Assembly: GCA_052108535.1 (NCBI GenBank)
Contig: JBQDZM010000012.1
Span: 12,381 to 76,380, forward strand
Reading direction: 5' to 3'
DNA from: Galactobacter sp052108535
GTDB taxonomy: Bacteria; Actinomycetota; Actinomycetes; Actinomycetales; Micrococcaceae
DNA: 64,000 bases
The notes beneath the pieces are model-generated. The model saw only the letters and a list, made by a program, of their open reading frames with translations. It was not told the DNA's origin and did no database searches. Below are positions 42,004-50,653 of the stretch, in pieces. Position 1 is the stretch's first letter. Every line of letters starts with the position of its first letter. The position numbers and the translations under genes were made by a program.

Positions 42004-43341
42004 ATGAGTAACCAGAAGTTTGAGACCCGACAGATCCACGCAGGGCAGACCCCTGACCCGACCACCGGATCGTTGGCCCTCCCCATCCACCAGACGGCGT
42101 CCTACGCGTTCACGGATCTGGAGCAGGCGGCCAACCGCTTCGCCCTGAGCGACCTTGGCCCCATCTACACCCGCATCACGAACCCCACCACCGAGGTCGT
42201 GGAGAACCGGATCGCGGACCTGGAAGGCGGCGTCGGCGCGCTGCTGCTGTCCTCCGGCCAGGCGGCCACCACGTTCGCCCTCCTGAACCTGGCGGAGGCA
42301 GGCGACCACGTGGTCGCCTCACCCTCGCTCTACGGCGGGACCCAGAACCTCCTGAAGAACACCCTGACCAAGTACGGGTTGGAAATCTCCTTCGTGGAGA
42401 ACCCGGACGACCTGGACTCATGGCGTGCCGCCATCCGCCCCAACACCAAGGCACTCTTCGGCGAGACCGTCTCCAATCCTCGCCAGGATGTCCTGGACAT
42501 CGAGGGCGTGGCCACCGTGGCGCACGAGGCCGGTGTGCCGCTGATCGTGGACAACACCCTGGCCACCCCGTACCTGATCCGCCCCATCGAATGGGGTGCG
42601 GACATCGTGGTGCACTCCGCCACAAAGTACCTTGGCGGGCACGGCTCCACCGTGGCCGGCGTGATCGTGGACTCCGGTAACTTCGACTTCGCCACCGACC
42701 CGGAGAAGTTCCCCGGCTTCAATACCCCGGACGAGTCCTACAACGGCCTGGTCTACGCCCGTGACCTGGGTGTGGGATCCGCTCTGGGCGCCAACCTGGC
42801 CTTCATCCTTAAGGCCCGAACCCAGCTGCTGCGTGACCTCGGTTCCTCGCTCTCTCCCTTCAACGCGTTCCTGGTGGCCCAGGGCATCGAGACGCTGTCC
42901 CTGCGGGTGGAACGCCACGTCTCCAACGCGCTCGCCGTGGCCAAGTTCCTCGAGGCTAAGCCGGAGGTCGCTTCCGTGGCCTACGCCGGCCTGGAATCCA
43001 GCCCCTGGTACGAACGCGGGAAGAAGTACGGTCCCAACGGGATCGGCGCGGTCCTCGCGTTCACGCTGCCCGGGGACGCGGCCGCAACGGCAGCGTTCGT
43101 GAATGCGCTCGAACTTCACTCGCTCACCGCCAATATTGGCGACGTTCGTTCCCTGGTGGTCCACCCGTGGACCACCACGCACGCGCAGCTCACCGACGCA
43201 GAGAAGCACGCGGCCGGCGTGGAGCCCGGTCTCGTCCGGTTGTCGGTGGGGCTGGAACACATCGATGACATCATTGCGGACCTGGAGAAGGGTTTCTCCG
43301 CCTACACCGCTGAAACCTCGAAGGAGTCCACGAACTCTTGA
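42004..43341 (+). CDS. metY: O-acetylhomoserine aminocarboxypropyltransferase (sulfhydrylase)
   Basis: A PLP enzyme of the Cys/Met metabolism family that makes homocysteine from O-acetylhomoserine and sulfide. The 445-residue protein begins NQKFETRQIHAGQTPDPTTGS, shows the lyase-type YTRITNPTTEVVENRI segment, and places the PLP lysine in VVHSATKYLGGHGST. ATG 42004 is chosen because the family N-terminus begins there; an upstream in-frame codon near 41791 would translate the riboswitch and is rejected. The stop overlaps the metX start. The operon is controlled by the SAM-IV riboswitch upstream. Confidence 0.96.
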   Translation: MSNQKFETRQIHAGQTPDPTTGSLALPIHQTASYAFTDLEQAANRFALSDLGPIYTRITNPTTEVVENRIADLEGGVGALLLSSGQAATTFALLNLAEAGDHVVASPSLYGGTQNLLKNTLTKYGLEISFVENPDDLDSWRAAIRPNTKALFGETVSNPRQDVLDIEGVATVAHEAGVPLIVDNTLATPYLIRPIEWGADIVVHSATKYLGGHGSTVAGVIVDSGNFDFATDPEKFPGFNTPDESYNGLVYARDLGVGSALGANLAFILKARTQLLRDLGSSLSPFNAFLVAQGIETLSLRVERHVSNALAVAKFLEAKPEVASVAYAGLESSPWYERGKKYGPNGIGAVLAFTLPGDAAATAAFVNALELHSLTANIGDVRSLVVHPWTTTHAQLTDAEKHAAGVEPGLVRLSVGLEHIDDIIADLEKGFSAYTAETSKESTNS

Positions 43342-44639
43342 GCACTGACACGAGCGCTGCGCACCTCGACGCGGAGACGGGCGCGCCCTCTCCGGGCCCA
43401 ATGCCCGACGGCGAGGGCGCGGCTCTCGTGGCGCCCCGCCCGGGTGCCTCGCACCCGGGCGGGGCCGCAGCGCCGGGCACGGCCCCAGCGGACGGCACGG
43501 CGACGGCGGGGGTCGGGGACGCGTCGTCGGGCATAGTCGAAACGCACCCTGCGGACGGCACCCCGCGGGAGATCAGCATCGGCGCGCTGGACCTGGAAAC
43601 GGGCGGTCACCTGCCTGACGTGACCCTCGGGTTCCAGACCTGGGGAGCACCCAACGCGGACGGCAGCAACGCCGTGCTGATCCTGCATGCGCTCACCGGC
43701 GACCCCCATGTGGGCGACGGCCCAGACGACACCGACGGTTGGTGGCGTGAACTCGTGGGCCCGGGCAAGGTGATCGACCCGGCGGACTGGTTCGTCGTGG
43801 CACCCGCCGCGCTCGGGGGCTGCTGCGGGACTACCGGTCCGGCCTCCGCGGCGCCGGACGGACAGCCGTGGGGCTCACGCTTCCCCTTCATCACCGTTCG
43901 GGACATGGTCAACGCGGAACAGCCGCTGTTGCAGGCGCTGGGACTCACGTCCTGGCATGCGGTGGTGGGCGGATCCATGGGCGGCGCGCGTGCGCTCGAA
44001 TGGGCTGCCATGCGGCCGGACGCCGTATCGCACTGCATCGTCATGGCCTCCTGCGCGGCCACCACGGCGGAGCAGATCGCCTTCACTCAGGTCCAGACCG
44101 CCGCCATTCGACTGGACCCAGACTTCCGCGGGGGCGACTACTACGGGCACGGCCCGGGCCCCTTGCAGGGCCTGGGGATCGCCCGACGCATAGCCCATCT
44201 CTCCTACCGTTCCGAAGCGGAACTGGGGTTCCGCTTCGGCCGCGAACCGCAAGGGGAGGAGAACCCCTTCGGTACCGACTCACGCGACACGCGTGGCCGA
44301 TACGCGGTCGAGTCCTACCTGGATCACCAAGCGAACAAACTCTCCGGACGTTTCGACGCCAACGCCTACCTCACCATCGCGGAAGCCCTGATGAGCCACG
44401 ACGTTGGCCGCGGACGCGGAGGCGTGGAGGCCGCGCTGGGGGGACTGACCGGCGTGGAGTTCTTCATCGCTTGTGTGGACTCCGACCGGCTCTACTTCCC
44501 CGAACAGTCCGAGCAGTTGGCGGCGGCCTTGCCCGGGGACGTTGACGTGCACTACATCCACTCCCAGATCGGCCACGACGGCTTCCTCACCTCCGCGCAC
44601 CTGCTGGAGGATCAGCTGAGTGACGAGGTGTTCCACTGA
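43338..44639 (+). CDS. metX: Homoserine O-acetyltransferase with repeat-derived N-terminal extension
   Basis: MetX acetylates homoserine from acetyl-CoA, the substrate for MetY. The alpha/beta-hydrolase core starts near residue 77 (REISIGALDLETGGHLPDV) and contains HALTGDPHVGD, the nucleophile elbow GGSMGGARALEWA, LGGCCGTTGPAS, and the C-terminal SQIGHDGFLT with the catalytic histidine. Members are about 370 residues; this one is 433, and the extra N-terminal stretch is Gly/Ala/Pro-rich, largely encoded by a family P element (codons 22-66). The start is TTG 43338, overlapping the metY stop (TTGA), with AAGGAG 11 bases upstream. Whether the extension is translated depends on that start. Confidence 0.93.
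   Translation: MSTDTSAAHLDAETGAPSPGPMPDGEGAALVAPRPGASHPGGAAAPGTAPADGTATAGVGDASSGIVETHPADGTPREISIGALDLETGGHLPDVTLGFQTWGAPNADGSNAVLILHALTGDPHVGDGPDDTDGWWRELVGPGKVIDPADWFVVAPAALGGCCGTTGPASAAPDGQPWGSRFPFITVRDMVNAEQPLLQALGLTSWHAVVGGSMGGARALEWAAMRPDAVSHCIVMASCAATTAEQIAFTQVQTAAIRLDPDFRGGDYYGHGPGPLQGLGIARRIAHLSYRSEAELGFRFGREPQGEENPFGTDSRDTRGRYAVESYLDHQANKLSGRFDANAYLTIAEALMSHDVGRGRGGVEAALGGLTGVEFFIACVDSDRLYFPEQSEQLAAALPGDVDVHYIHSQIGHDGFLTSAHLLEDQLSDEVFH
43401..43534. repeat. Family P palindromic repeat inside metX
   Basis: It begins ATGCCCGACGGCGAGGGC and ends GACGCGTCGTCGGGCAT, enclosing GCACCCGGGCGGGGC-type inner stems. It lies in the N-terminal coding region of metX without breaking the frame. Confidence 0.85.
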
Positions 44640-44664
44640 TCCGCCTGGCGTGATGTGGCCTGAC

Positions 44665-45519
44665 CTAGCGCGGTCCCTTCCAATTCACGAACTTGGTGGA
44701 GCTGCCTGTGGGGCTACCTGGGGATGGATGGGAGGCGGGTGCGGTGCCGGACGAACCGCTCCGCTGACGAGCGCTGAAGCGGTCCACCTTATTGGACTCG
44801 TTGCTCATGACGACGACGCTGGAGCGGCGTCCTGGGTGCTGGGGGTCGTAGGCGATCCTGATGTTTTGACATACCGTGGGCTTGCGCGTGGCCGCCACGA
44901 TCTGCCGGTGCTTGATGTGGAACGTGCGGCCTTGCCCGTCCTGGTACTGCAACCAGCTCACCCAGTAGTCAACATGGTTGTAGTTGGACATGCCGACGCG
45001 TTTCACCTGCGCGTTGGTGGTGACCCCGTTGGCACGGGTGGTCTCCTGCCTGCGCAGGAAAACCCGGTGGCGCAGTTCAGCCATAGGGTGCAGAAGACAC
45101 ACCACCAGGCCGACGCCAGCCATGATCAGCGATACCGATTGGAAGGTCCCCTCCTCCCGGTAGGCCAGGAAGGAGCCCAGGCCAAGACCGAGCAGGGGCA
45201 GCCCGAACAAGTAGGCGATACCCCACGCCGGTGCCCGCTTCTTGCCCACGATCATCAGCACCACCCCGATCACACCGGCCGCCAGCACGCCGATGGTCAG
45301 GATGTTGGCCAGTCGGCCCACCTCGGTCGAGGAGTCCAAGCTCATGTGCATCGTGTTGCCGATGTGGATGGTGCGTGATCCGCGCAGCGCTTGCGGTCCA
45401 ATCAAGCCCAACCCCAACGAGGCTAAGGCCTGGACCGTGAAGGCCACGGCGGTCAGGGTTAGGAGCAGGATCGGGTTGCGCCACAGTGGCGTCCCTGTTC
45501 GTACTGCGCCTCGTGCCAT
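44665..45519 (-). CDS. Membrane protein with DUF3592-like domain
   Basis: A 284-residue membrane protein. Four hydrophobic segments are visible: near residues 15-40 (NPILLLTLTAVAFTVQALASLGLG), 70-90 (LANILTIGVLAAGVIGVVLMIV), 97-113 and 125-147. The cytoplasmic or external C-terminal half (VKRVGMSNYNHVDYWVSWLQYQDGQGRTFHIK...RIAYDPQHPGRR) resembles DUF3592, and the extreme C-terminus is Ser/Gly/Pro-rich. Function unknown. It is convergent with metX and divergent from the hypothetical gene at 45665. Confidence 0.7.
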   Translation of the reverse strand: MARGAVRTGTPLWRNPILLLTLTAVAFTVQALASLGLGLIGPQALRGSRTIHIGNTMHMSLDSSTEVGRLANILTIGVLAAGVIGVVLMIVGKKRAPAWGIAYLFGLPLLGLGLGSFLAYREEGTFQSVSLIMAGVGLVVCLLHPMAELRHRVFLRRQETTRANGVTTNAQVKRVGMSNYNHVDYWVSWLQYQDGQGRTFHIKHRQIVAATRKPTVCQNIRIAYDPQHPGRRSSVVVMSNESNKVDRFSARQRSGSSGTAPASHPSPGSPTGSSTKFVNWKGPR

Positions 45520-45664
45520 GGTGTCCAGACCTCCTAGCGCTCAGCCGAGCGTTGGTGCGGTTCTCGCCGTAGTGCGTGGGTTTCATGCTACTGGCCGGGT
45601 TAGTCTTCTCGTGTTGTAGACGTCTTGGAACTCGAGAATCGCCGGACACTCCAGGGAGCAACCA

Positions 45665-46468
45665 TTGGGATTCTTCTCTCGCAAGCGTCGGAGCAAACAG
45701 GCCGAACCGGCAGCACCGGTGCAACGGATCAGCATTGACCGTGGCGTTCCCGATCTGCAGCGTCCCGTCCATGCCGTGGTGCATGTGCTGGACGAGGAAT
45801 GGGTGGACGATGCCACCGGCCGACTCACGGTGGACGTGGAACCGGTGGGATCCCCGCCAGGGCGGGACACGCTGTTCTTCGACCGCCGCCCGGGCCTGGT
45901 GGAGGGCGTAGTGCAGGGGTATTCCGTGCCCGGATTGGTGGACTTGGACCATCCGGAACACCTGGTGCTCCTGGAACCGCCCGGAGGCGTCGACCTGCCG
46001 AGGGTGGAGGCGGACTTGGCCCAGGCCAGGGTGGAGCGCGACGCCCGGACGGCTGAACTCTTGCGCCGCTACCCCGTACCCGCCGTCGCCCGGCTGCGAG
46101 CCTTATTAACGCCGGGAACGCAGGTCGGTGCGGCGCAGGCGGCGCGCTTCAGGGCTTCCTTGATCACGTTGCAGGAAGCGCAGGCCGTGGTGAGGCTCGC
46201 CCAGGATCAAGGGGAGGTTTGGAAGCGCGCCAGCGGGCGGCTGCAGGGGCTGCGCCGTATGGATCACGAGGTGTTGAAGGATGCCGCCGAGTGCTTCTCC
46301 CACGTGGGCCACGTTGCTCCTGGAGGACGCGACCTGGACGAACAAGTGCTCATGAACCTGCTGCTGACCATCAAGCAGGTCGAGGAGAGCGGGCTCTCGA
46401 CCCAGGATCAGGCGTTGGTCCCGGTGGTGCTGGGCCCGTGGGAGCAGGTCCTCGGCCCCGTTTTCTGA
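45665..46468 (+). CDS. Hypothetical protein
   Basis: A 267-residue soluble protein without recognisable domains. It opens with a basic stretch (MGFFSRKRRSKQAEP) that could bind nucleic acid or membrane, then a beta-rich first half (HAVVHVLDEEWVDDATGRLTVDVEPVG) and a helical second half with a leucine/alanine-rich segment from residue 120 (RVEADLAQARVERDARTAELLRRYPVP). The start is TTG 45665, chosen because AGGGAG precedes it by six bases. It is divergent from the membrane gene and convergent with the SGNH hydrolase. Confidence 0.6.
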   Translation: MGFFSRKRRSKQAEPAAPVQRISIDRGVPDLQRPVHAVVHVLDEEWVDDATGRLTVDVEPVGSPPGRDTLFFDRRPGLVEGVVQGYSVPGLVDLDHPEHLVLLEPPGGVDLPRVEADLAQARVERDARTAELLRRYPVPAVARLRALLTPGTQVGAAQAARFRASLITLQEAQAVVRLAQDQGEVWKRASGRLQGLRRMDHEVLKDAAECFSHVGHVAPGGRDLDEQVLMNLLLTIKQVEESGLSTQDQALVPVVLGPWEQVLGPVF

Positions 46469-46487
46469 GCTGGCGCGGCCAGTCCTA

Positions 46488-47312
46488 CTACTGCTCGTCG
46501 TGGGGGCCGTTCGCCGCCCCGAAGACGGGGGAGGGTAGTGGCCGCTTGGGCGTGACGCCGTCGCCCGAGGACACGTGCTTGATCCGCCGACCGAACCACG
46601 GCACCAGGTGTTCCCTGGCCCAGTGCAGATCATCCACGCGGGCCTGACGCCACGGCTTGACCACGGGCGGCGCCGGGAGTTCGCGGTCAAGGTCGTTGCT
46701 GACATTGAGGGATTCAAGGACCAGCCGTGCAATCGTGTGGTGGCCCAGAGCGGAGAAGTGCAGGCGGTCCTCCGCCCACATGTCCGGGCGGTGCAGTTCA
46801 CGCAGCGACCAGACATCCGCGACGACCGCCCCGTGACGGCGGGCCACGGTGCGGACGTTCTCGTTGAAGATCGCCACCCGCCCGCGCAGCAATTTCATGA
46901 CCGGGGTGTCACCGATGTCCGGGCCGGCGAACAGCACCACGGTGGCTCCGGTGGCGGCCAGTCGCGACGCCATCCGGTCCAACTGCTCGGCAAGGGCGTC
47001 CGGGTCGCCGCCGCGCAGCACGTCGTTGCCGCCAGCGCACAGCGTGACGAGGTCAGGGTTGAGAGCCACGGCAGGTTCGATCTGCTCGTCCTCGATCTGC
47101 TGGATCAGGCGCCCACGGATCGCGAGGTTCGCGTACGCGAAGTCAGGGATCTGCCCGGCGAAGTGCTCCGCCACCCGGTCCGCCCAGCCGCGGAACCCTC
47201 CGGGGACGTTCTCGTCGGGATCGCCGATGCCTTCCGTGAAGGAGTCGCCGATGCTGACCATTCGGCGCCAAGGGGGTGTCGCTGCGTTCTCGTTCTCATT
47301 CACGTGTCCCAT
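46488..47312 (-). CDS. SGNH/GDSL hydrolase family protein
   Basis: A 274-residue esterase or lipase of the SGNH fold. The four blocks are visible: block I GDSFTEG with the nucleophile S24, block II glycine in ANLAIRGRLI, block III GGND (CAGGNDVL) and block V DRLHFSALGH with Asp and His. There is no signal peptide, so it acts in the cytoplasm. The C-terminal 70 residues are basic and Pro-rich, an extension seen in actinobacterial members. Substrate unknown. Confidence 0.9.
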   Translation of the reverse strand: MGHVNENENAATPPWRRMVSIGDSFTEGIGDPDENVPGGFRGWADRVAEHFAGQIPDFAYANLAIRGRLIQQIEDEQIEPAVALNPDLVTLCAGGNDVLRGGDPDALAEQLDRMASRLAATGATVVLFAGPDIGDTPVMKLLRGRVAIFNENVRTVARRHGAVVADVWSLRELHRPDMWAEDRLHFSALGHHTIARLVLESLNVSNDLDRELPAPPVVKPWRQARVDDLHWAREHLVPWFGRRIKHVSSGDGVTPKRPLPSPVFGAANGPHDEQ

Positions 47313-47373
47313 GGTGCCACCGAAGTTACTCTCTGGTCAGGAGCGCCGGGCAACGCAGCGCCATGATCATCCC

Positions 47374-48350
47374 TTAGCGTGCGTGGGAGAAATCCGTCGC
47401 CAGGATCTCGGAGTGCGGCAGGGCGTAGGACACGTGCCCGTCCCTTCCCTCCACGTCCTGGTTCACGATCAGCGCGTTCAGCACCGCCTCCTCCACGACC
47501 TCCACGGTGGCCCGGTAGAACGCATCCATGCGTCCCCACGCCACGAAGTCGAGCGAATCGACGTGAGGCGAGTCCGGTGCGTCGGGCATGAGTGAGCGCA
47601 GCGAACCGGCGTTGGCCGNNNNNNNNNNNNNNNNNNNNNNNNNNNNNNNNNNNNNNNNNNNNNNNNNNNNNNNNNNNNNNNNNNNNNNNNNNNNNNNNNN
47701 NNNNNNNNNNNNNNNNNNCGCCGACCGCCGAAATTGGCCTGCACCAGGGCTCCGACGGTGAACTCCTGATCGCCGAGGGGAACCACGCGGGAGGAGGTGC
47801 CGGTTCCGCCCTTGAAGCCGTAGCAATTCATGCCGGTGCCGCCGCCCATGCTGCCCTCGGGCACCGGCCCGGACGTGGCAGCGTCCAAGGCCTCGACGGC
47901 ATGCTCGGGCGTGACGTGTCCAGCGTTGATGCTGTTCAGGTAGCCGTCCCAGGTCTCGGCGACCACGGGTAGCATCCAGGCCGCGGAGACCTGCGGGTGA
48001 TGCTGGTGGGTCCACCGATCCACCCCGGCGTGGACGGCGCCCACGGCATGGGAGTTGGTGATGGCGATGGGTGCGTTGAGTTGGCCGGACTCCTCGATCC
48101 AGGTGCGTCCGGTCATCTCGCCGTTGCCGTTGAGGCTGAAGGTCGCGGCAGCGCACGGCGTGCCGACACCGTCCTTGCCGCGGGGGAGGATGGCCGTCAC
48201 ACCGGTCACGGCGGACTTGTCCTCCGGGCGCAGCGTGACCATGCCGACCTCCACACCGGCCACGTCGGTGATGGCGTTGAGGGGGCCGGGGGTGCCGGGC
48301 AGCGGCAGGCCGAGGTCGCGTGCGCGTGGGGCGCGGGACTGCTTACTCAT
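47374..48350 (-). CDS. P1/S58 family peptidase (DmpA-like), interrupted by an assembly gap
   Basis: The N-terminal part (MSKQSRAPRARDLGLPLPGTPGPLNAITDVAGVEVG, then GTPCAAATFSLNGNGEMTG, ITNSHAVGAVHAGVD and GTGMNCYGFKGGTGTSSRV) matches DmpA-type N-terminal nucleophile aminopeptidases, which cleave themselves before the catalytic serine. A 100-N run (47619-47718) removes the region with the nucleophile, and the C-terminal part (MDAFYRATVEVVEEAVLNAL, ending DFSHAR) is in a different frame across the placeholder. This is expected for a gap of unknown size, not evidence of a frameshift. A family P half-element (47579-47589) lies next to the gap. Confidence 0.8.
47619..47718. other. Assembly gap (100 N)
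   Basis: Exactly 100 undetermined bases, a placeholder within the S58 peptidase gene. Confidence 0.95.
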
Positions 48351-48472
48351 GTGACTGGCCCTTTCGTGGGGAGATCGCGGCGAGCCGATCCACTGTTCAA
48401 ACACGATCGTAGATGGGCGCATCGAACCACACACCACCCCGAAGGGTGACATGAAGCTTTCATGCGGAGGTC

Positions 48473-48760
48473 TTGCAACGACCGGTTGAGGCCGCTCAGG
48501 CCATGTCGGATCCGGCCGTCGCGGCCGCGCATCGGGACCTGGTCCAGCGCCAGGTTGGCCTCTACCAACAGAAGCTGGAGGTCGGGGTGGAGACCGGGAC
48601 GCTACCGCCGGACATGGCCGTTGAGGACGTGACCCGCCACATCGTTGCGCTCGACGACGTCGACGACGTCGACGACGTCCACCCGCTATTCGATCTGGAT
48701 TGCGGGGAGGGGCGAACGCAGACGCTGCGTGCATGGTTACATCGAGACCGCGCTGAGGGT
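48473..48760 (+). pseudogene. Remnant of a TetR-family regulator (C-terminal ligand domain only)
   Basis: The translated stretch VEAAQAMSDPAVAAAHRDLVQRQVGLYQQKLEVGVETGTLPPDMAVEDVTRHIVALDD, then DCGEGRTQTLRAWL, matches the C-terminal domain of TetR regulators. The helix-turn-helix part is absent: the sequence upstream (48351-48472) is only a spacer. Between the two matching parts the expected segment is replaced by a GACGTC-type microsatellite (VDDVDDV, 48655-48678). It is probably a decayed copy. The spacer 48351-48472 holds nothing else I can identify. Confidence 0.6.
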
Positions 48761-48773
48761 GACCTTGGCGTGA

Positions 48774-48817
48774 AACATTCTTGGGGGCGGACGGGAGGCG
48801 TCGCCCCCAAGAATGTT
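48774..48817. terminator. Terminator hairpin of the small membrane protein gene
   Basis: Sixteen-base perfect arms (AACATTCTTGGGGGCG and complement) around a 12-base loop lie 20 bp beyond the minus-strand stop at 48837. Confidence 0.8.
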
Positions 48818-48836
48818 CGCGTTCAGGGCTGCTGCG

Positions 48837-49085
48837 TCATTTCTTGTTTTGTTCCCCGCGCTTCTTCTTCTCGCGGAGTAACTCGTAGCCGAATTCAACA
48901 ACCAAAAAGAGCACCCCGATTCCGAGAACGATGAAGAAGGTGATCACACCTTGACCGGGGCTCTCGAAGATGGCATCGGCAGCGCCGAACGCGATAGCGG
49001 TCGGAATGCCGATCACGATGATTGCCGCGATGACGAGAAGCCATGCCAGCGTCTTCCTGGACAGGTCCTTGATGAAGTTCAACAT
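48837..49085 (-). CDS. Small two-helix membrane protein, putative partner of the secreted cationic protein
   Basis: An 82-residue protein with two membrane helices (LAWLLVIAAIIVIGIPTAIAFGA, then GVITFFIVLGIGVLFLVVEFGY) and a strongly basic tail (RREKKKRGEQNKK-like, from LLREKKKRGE). It follows the cationic secreted protein gene on the same strand by 18 bp and shares its unusually low GC, so the two form one unit. Small basic membrane proteins next to bacteriocin-like genes often give self-immunity; here that is only a hypothesis. The start is ATG 49085. Confidence 0.7.
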   Translation of the reverse strand: MLNFIKDLSRKTLAWLLVIAAIIVIGIPTAIAFGAADAIFESPGQGVITFFIVLGIGVLFLVVEFGYELLREKKKRGEQNKK

Positions 49086-49103
49086 GATTTGACTCGGTCA
49101 GCC

Positions 49104-49759
49104 TCAGTGGATCAGTTCCTTGACCGCACACTTTGCGATCGGGAATGCGAAAAAGGTGATGAGACCGCCAGGTAGCAGTGCATTCGCTGCCTTCTTGATG
49201 ATGAACTTGGCGATCTTGGGAGAAGACTTCTTGAGGAGATTGAAGGCAATTGATGAGGATTTCTTCCACTGCTTGCTCTTTAGTGCCTTCCGAACTTTGG
49301 GCTCCGCGAAGACCTTGATCAGCTCCTTGCCGGCGTTGACTCCCAAGCCTTTGGCGACACAGTTCCCGAAGCGACTCCAGCTCCACTTGTAGGTTGTGAC
49401 CATCCCGGAAGGGGTAGTGCCTGGCTGTGGCACCGTTTGCAGACCAGTGAGTCCCGGGCTGGAACCGGTGTCGAGTGCTTCGGCTCTCTCCAGCTCGTCC
49501 AAGAGTTCGTCGAGATCGACGGATTCGACAGTTCCATCTCCTGTCACCAGCGTGCCTGTTTCGTCGATTTCCTTCAGTTCAGCAGCGGTTCTTGCTATGA
49601 AGAGATCTTCTTCTTTGGTGAGGGGCGCGTCGAAATCGATAGTGTCAGAGTGCTGTTGGGTGTTCAGGACGGTCGTAGCGTTAGCTACTCCGCCCCCCAG
49701 AGCGCAGTCGTCAACACTGCGGTCGCGACAGTCGCTGACAGGAATCGTTTGATGTTCAT
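49104..49759 (-). CDS. Secreted cationic prepro-protein (bacteriocin-like?), frameshifted in a G6 tract
   Basis: The start is ATG 49759 with AGGA seven bases upstream, giving a signal peptide (MNIKRFLSATVATAVLTTALW) that runs into a stop after 24 codons. The main body reads in another frame: GGGVANATTVLNTQQ, with a signal-peptidase site (ANA), follows directly if the G6 run at 49693-49698 were G7. The restored precursor (about 220 residues) has an acidic middle (20 Asp/Glu against 4 Lys/Arg) and a strongly basic C-terminal region of about 95 residues (net charge near +17) with two cysteines (FGNCVAKG, IAKCAVKE). This resembles a propeptide-plus-cationic-toxin layout. No known family was recognised. 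GC is far below the neighbours. The frameshift is either an error or a real off-state. Confidence 0.65.
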
Positions 49760-49960
49760 TTATCGTCCTGAGTTCGGTGTGAGTGATGTAGGCCCTGCCT
49801 GAAAATCTGTGAATTCTACATTCACTTGGATGACTGTAGAGGAGTGGAAGGAACGTAGCAACTGGATTTCGTAGGCTCTTTATTTGACGCGTACCGATCG
49901 GGATCCGGCTGCCTGTGGCCACCACCCACCATGACGGCCAAAGGTGGCAGGATGAACCAC

Positions 49961-50632
49961 ATGACTGAGACCTGGGAACCCTACGCCGTCGTCAACACGC
50001 CCGCCGGAGTCGACGCGGACTCATCGCCACTGCTGGTCCTGTTGCACGGATTCGGTGCGAACGAGATGGACCTGCTGCCCGTGGCAGAGATGCTGCCGCA
50101 GGACTTTACCGTGGTCTCCGTGCGGGCGCCGTTGACCCAAGGGCCGGGGTACGCCTGGTTCCCGCTGGCCGTGGCCGAAGACTTCTCCTTGGACCAGGTC
50201 AAGGACGTGGTGGACACGCTCGTGGAACGGCTGGAACACCGCCGCCGCACACACACCAAGGTGGTGCTGATGGGCTTCTCCCAAGGGATGGCCGTGGCCA
50301 CGTCCATCTATCGATGCCGGCCCGACCTCGTCGACGCCGTGGTGGGGTGTTCAGGTTTCGCGTTCGACCCCGCACTGGACCCGGAGCACAACTTCTTCCA
50401 GGACACCGACGAGGACGGACTCGGAGACGTGCGCAAACCCATGTTCTGGGGCCGAGACCCCCAGGATCCCGTCATCGCTACCCCCATGGTGGAGTACACC
50501 AACGAGTGGGCGCGGGCCAACACCAAACTCACCAAGGTCAATTACGAGGGGATCGGCCACGGCATCGGGGCTCAAGAGATCAGGCACATCGCCGAATTCC
50601 TGGACCACGAGGTGCTGGGCGTGCAGATCTGA
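49961..50632 (+). CDS. Phospholipase/carboxylesterase family protein
   Basis: An alpha/beta-hydrolase of the acyl-protein thioesterase/carboxylesterase type, about 223 residues. LLVLLHGFGANEMDLLPVAEML forms the oxyanion region, GFSQGMAVA holds the nucleophile serine, and GIGHGIGAQEI contains the catalytic histidine. The acid aspartate probably lies in GRDPQDPVIATPMV. It hydrolyses carboxylic esters in the cytoplasm; substrate unknown. ATG 49961 is chosen after GCAGG at a normal distance; upstream in-frame ATGs at 49931 and 49952 are alternatives. It ends near a convergent S4 gene. Confidence 0.9.
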   Translation: MTETWEPYAVVNTPAGVDADSSPLLVLLHGFGANEMDLLPVAEMLPQDFTVVSVRAPLTQGPGYAWFPLAVAEDFSLDQVKDVVDTLVERLEHRRRTHTKVVLMGFSQGMAVATSIYRCRPDLVDAVVGCSGFAFDPALDPEHNFFQDTDEDGLGDVRKPMFWGRDPQDPVIATPMVEYTNEWARANTKLTKVNYEGIGHGIGAQEIRHIAEFLDHEVLGVQI

Positions 50633-50653
50633 CGGCCGTGCAGGCCGGGCGGG

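Noticed and set aside
47374..48350. Frameshift in the S58 peptidase gene (also in PfkB and the ABC ATPase)
   Set aside because: The frame change falls exactly at a 100-N placeholder whose true length is unknown.
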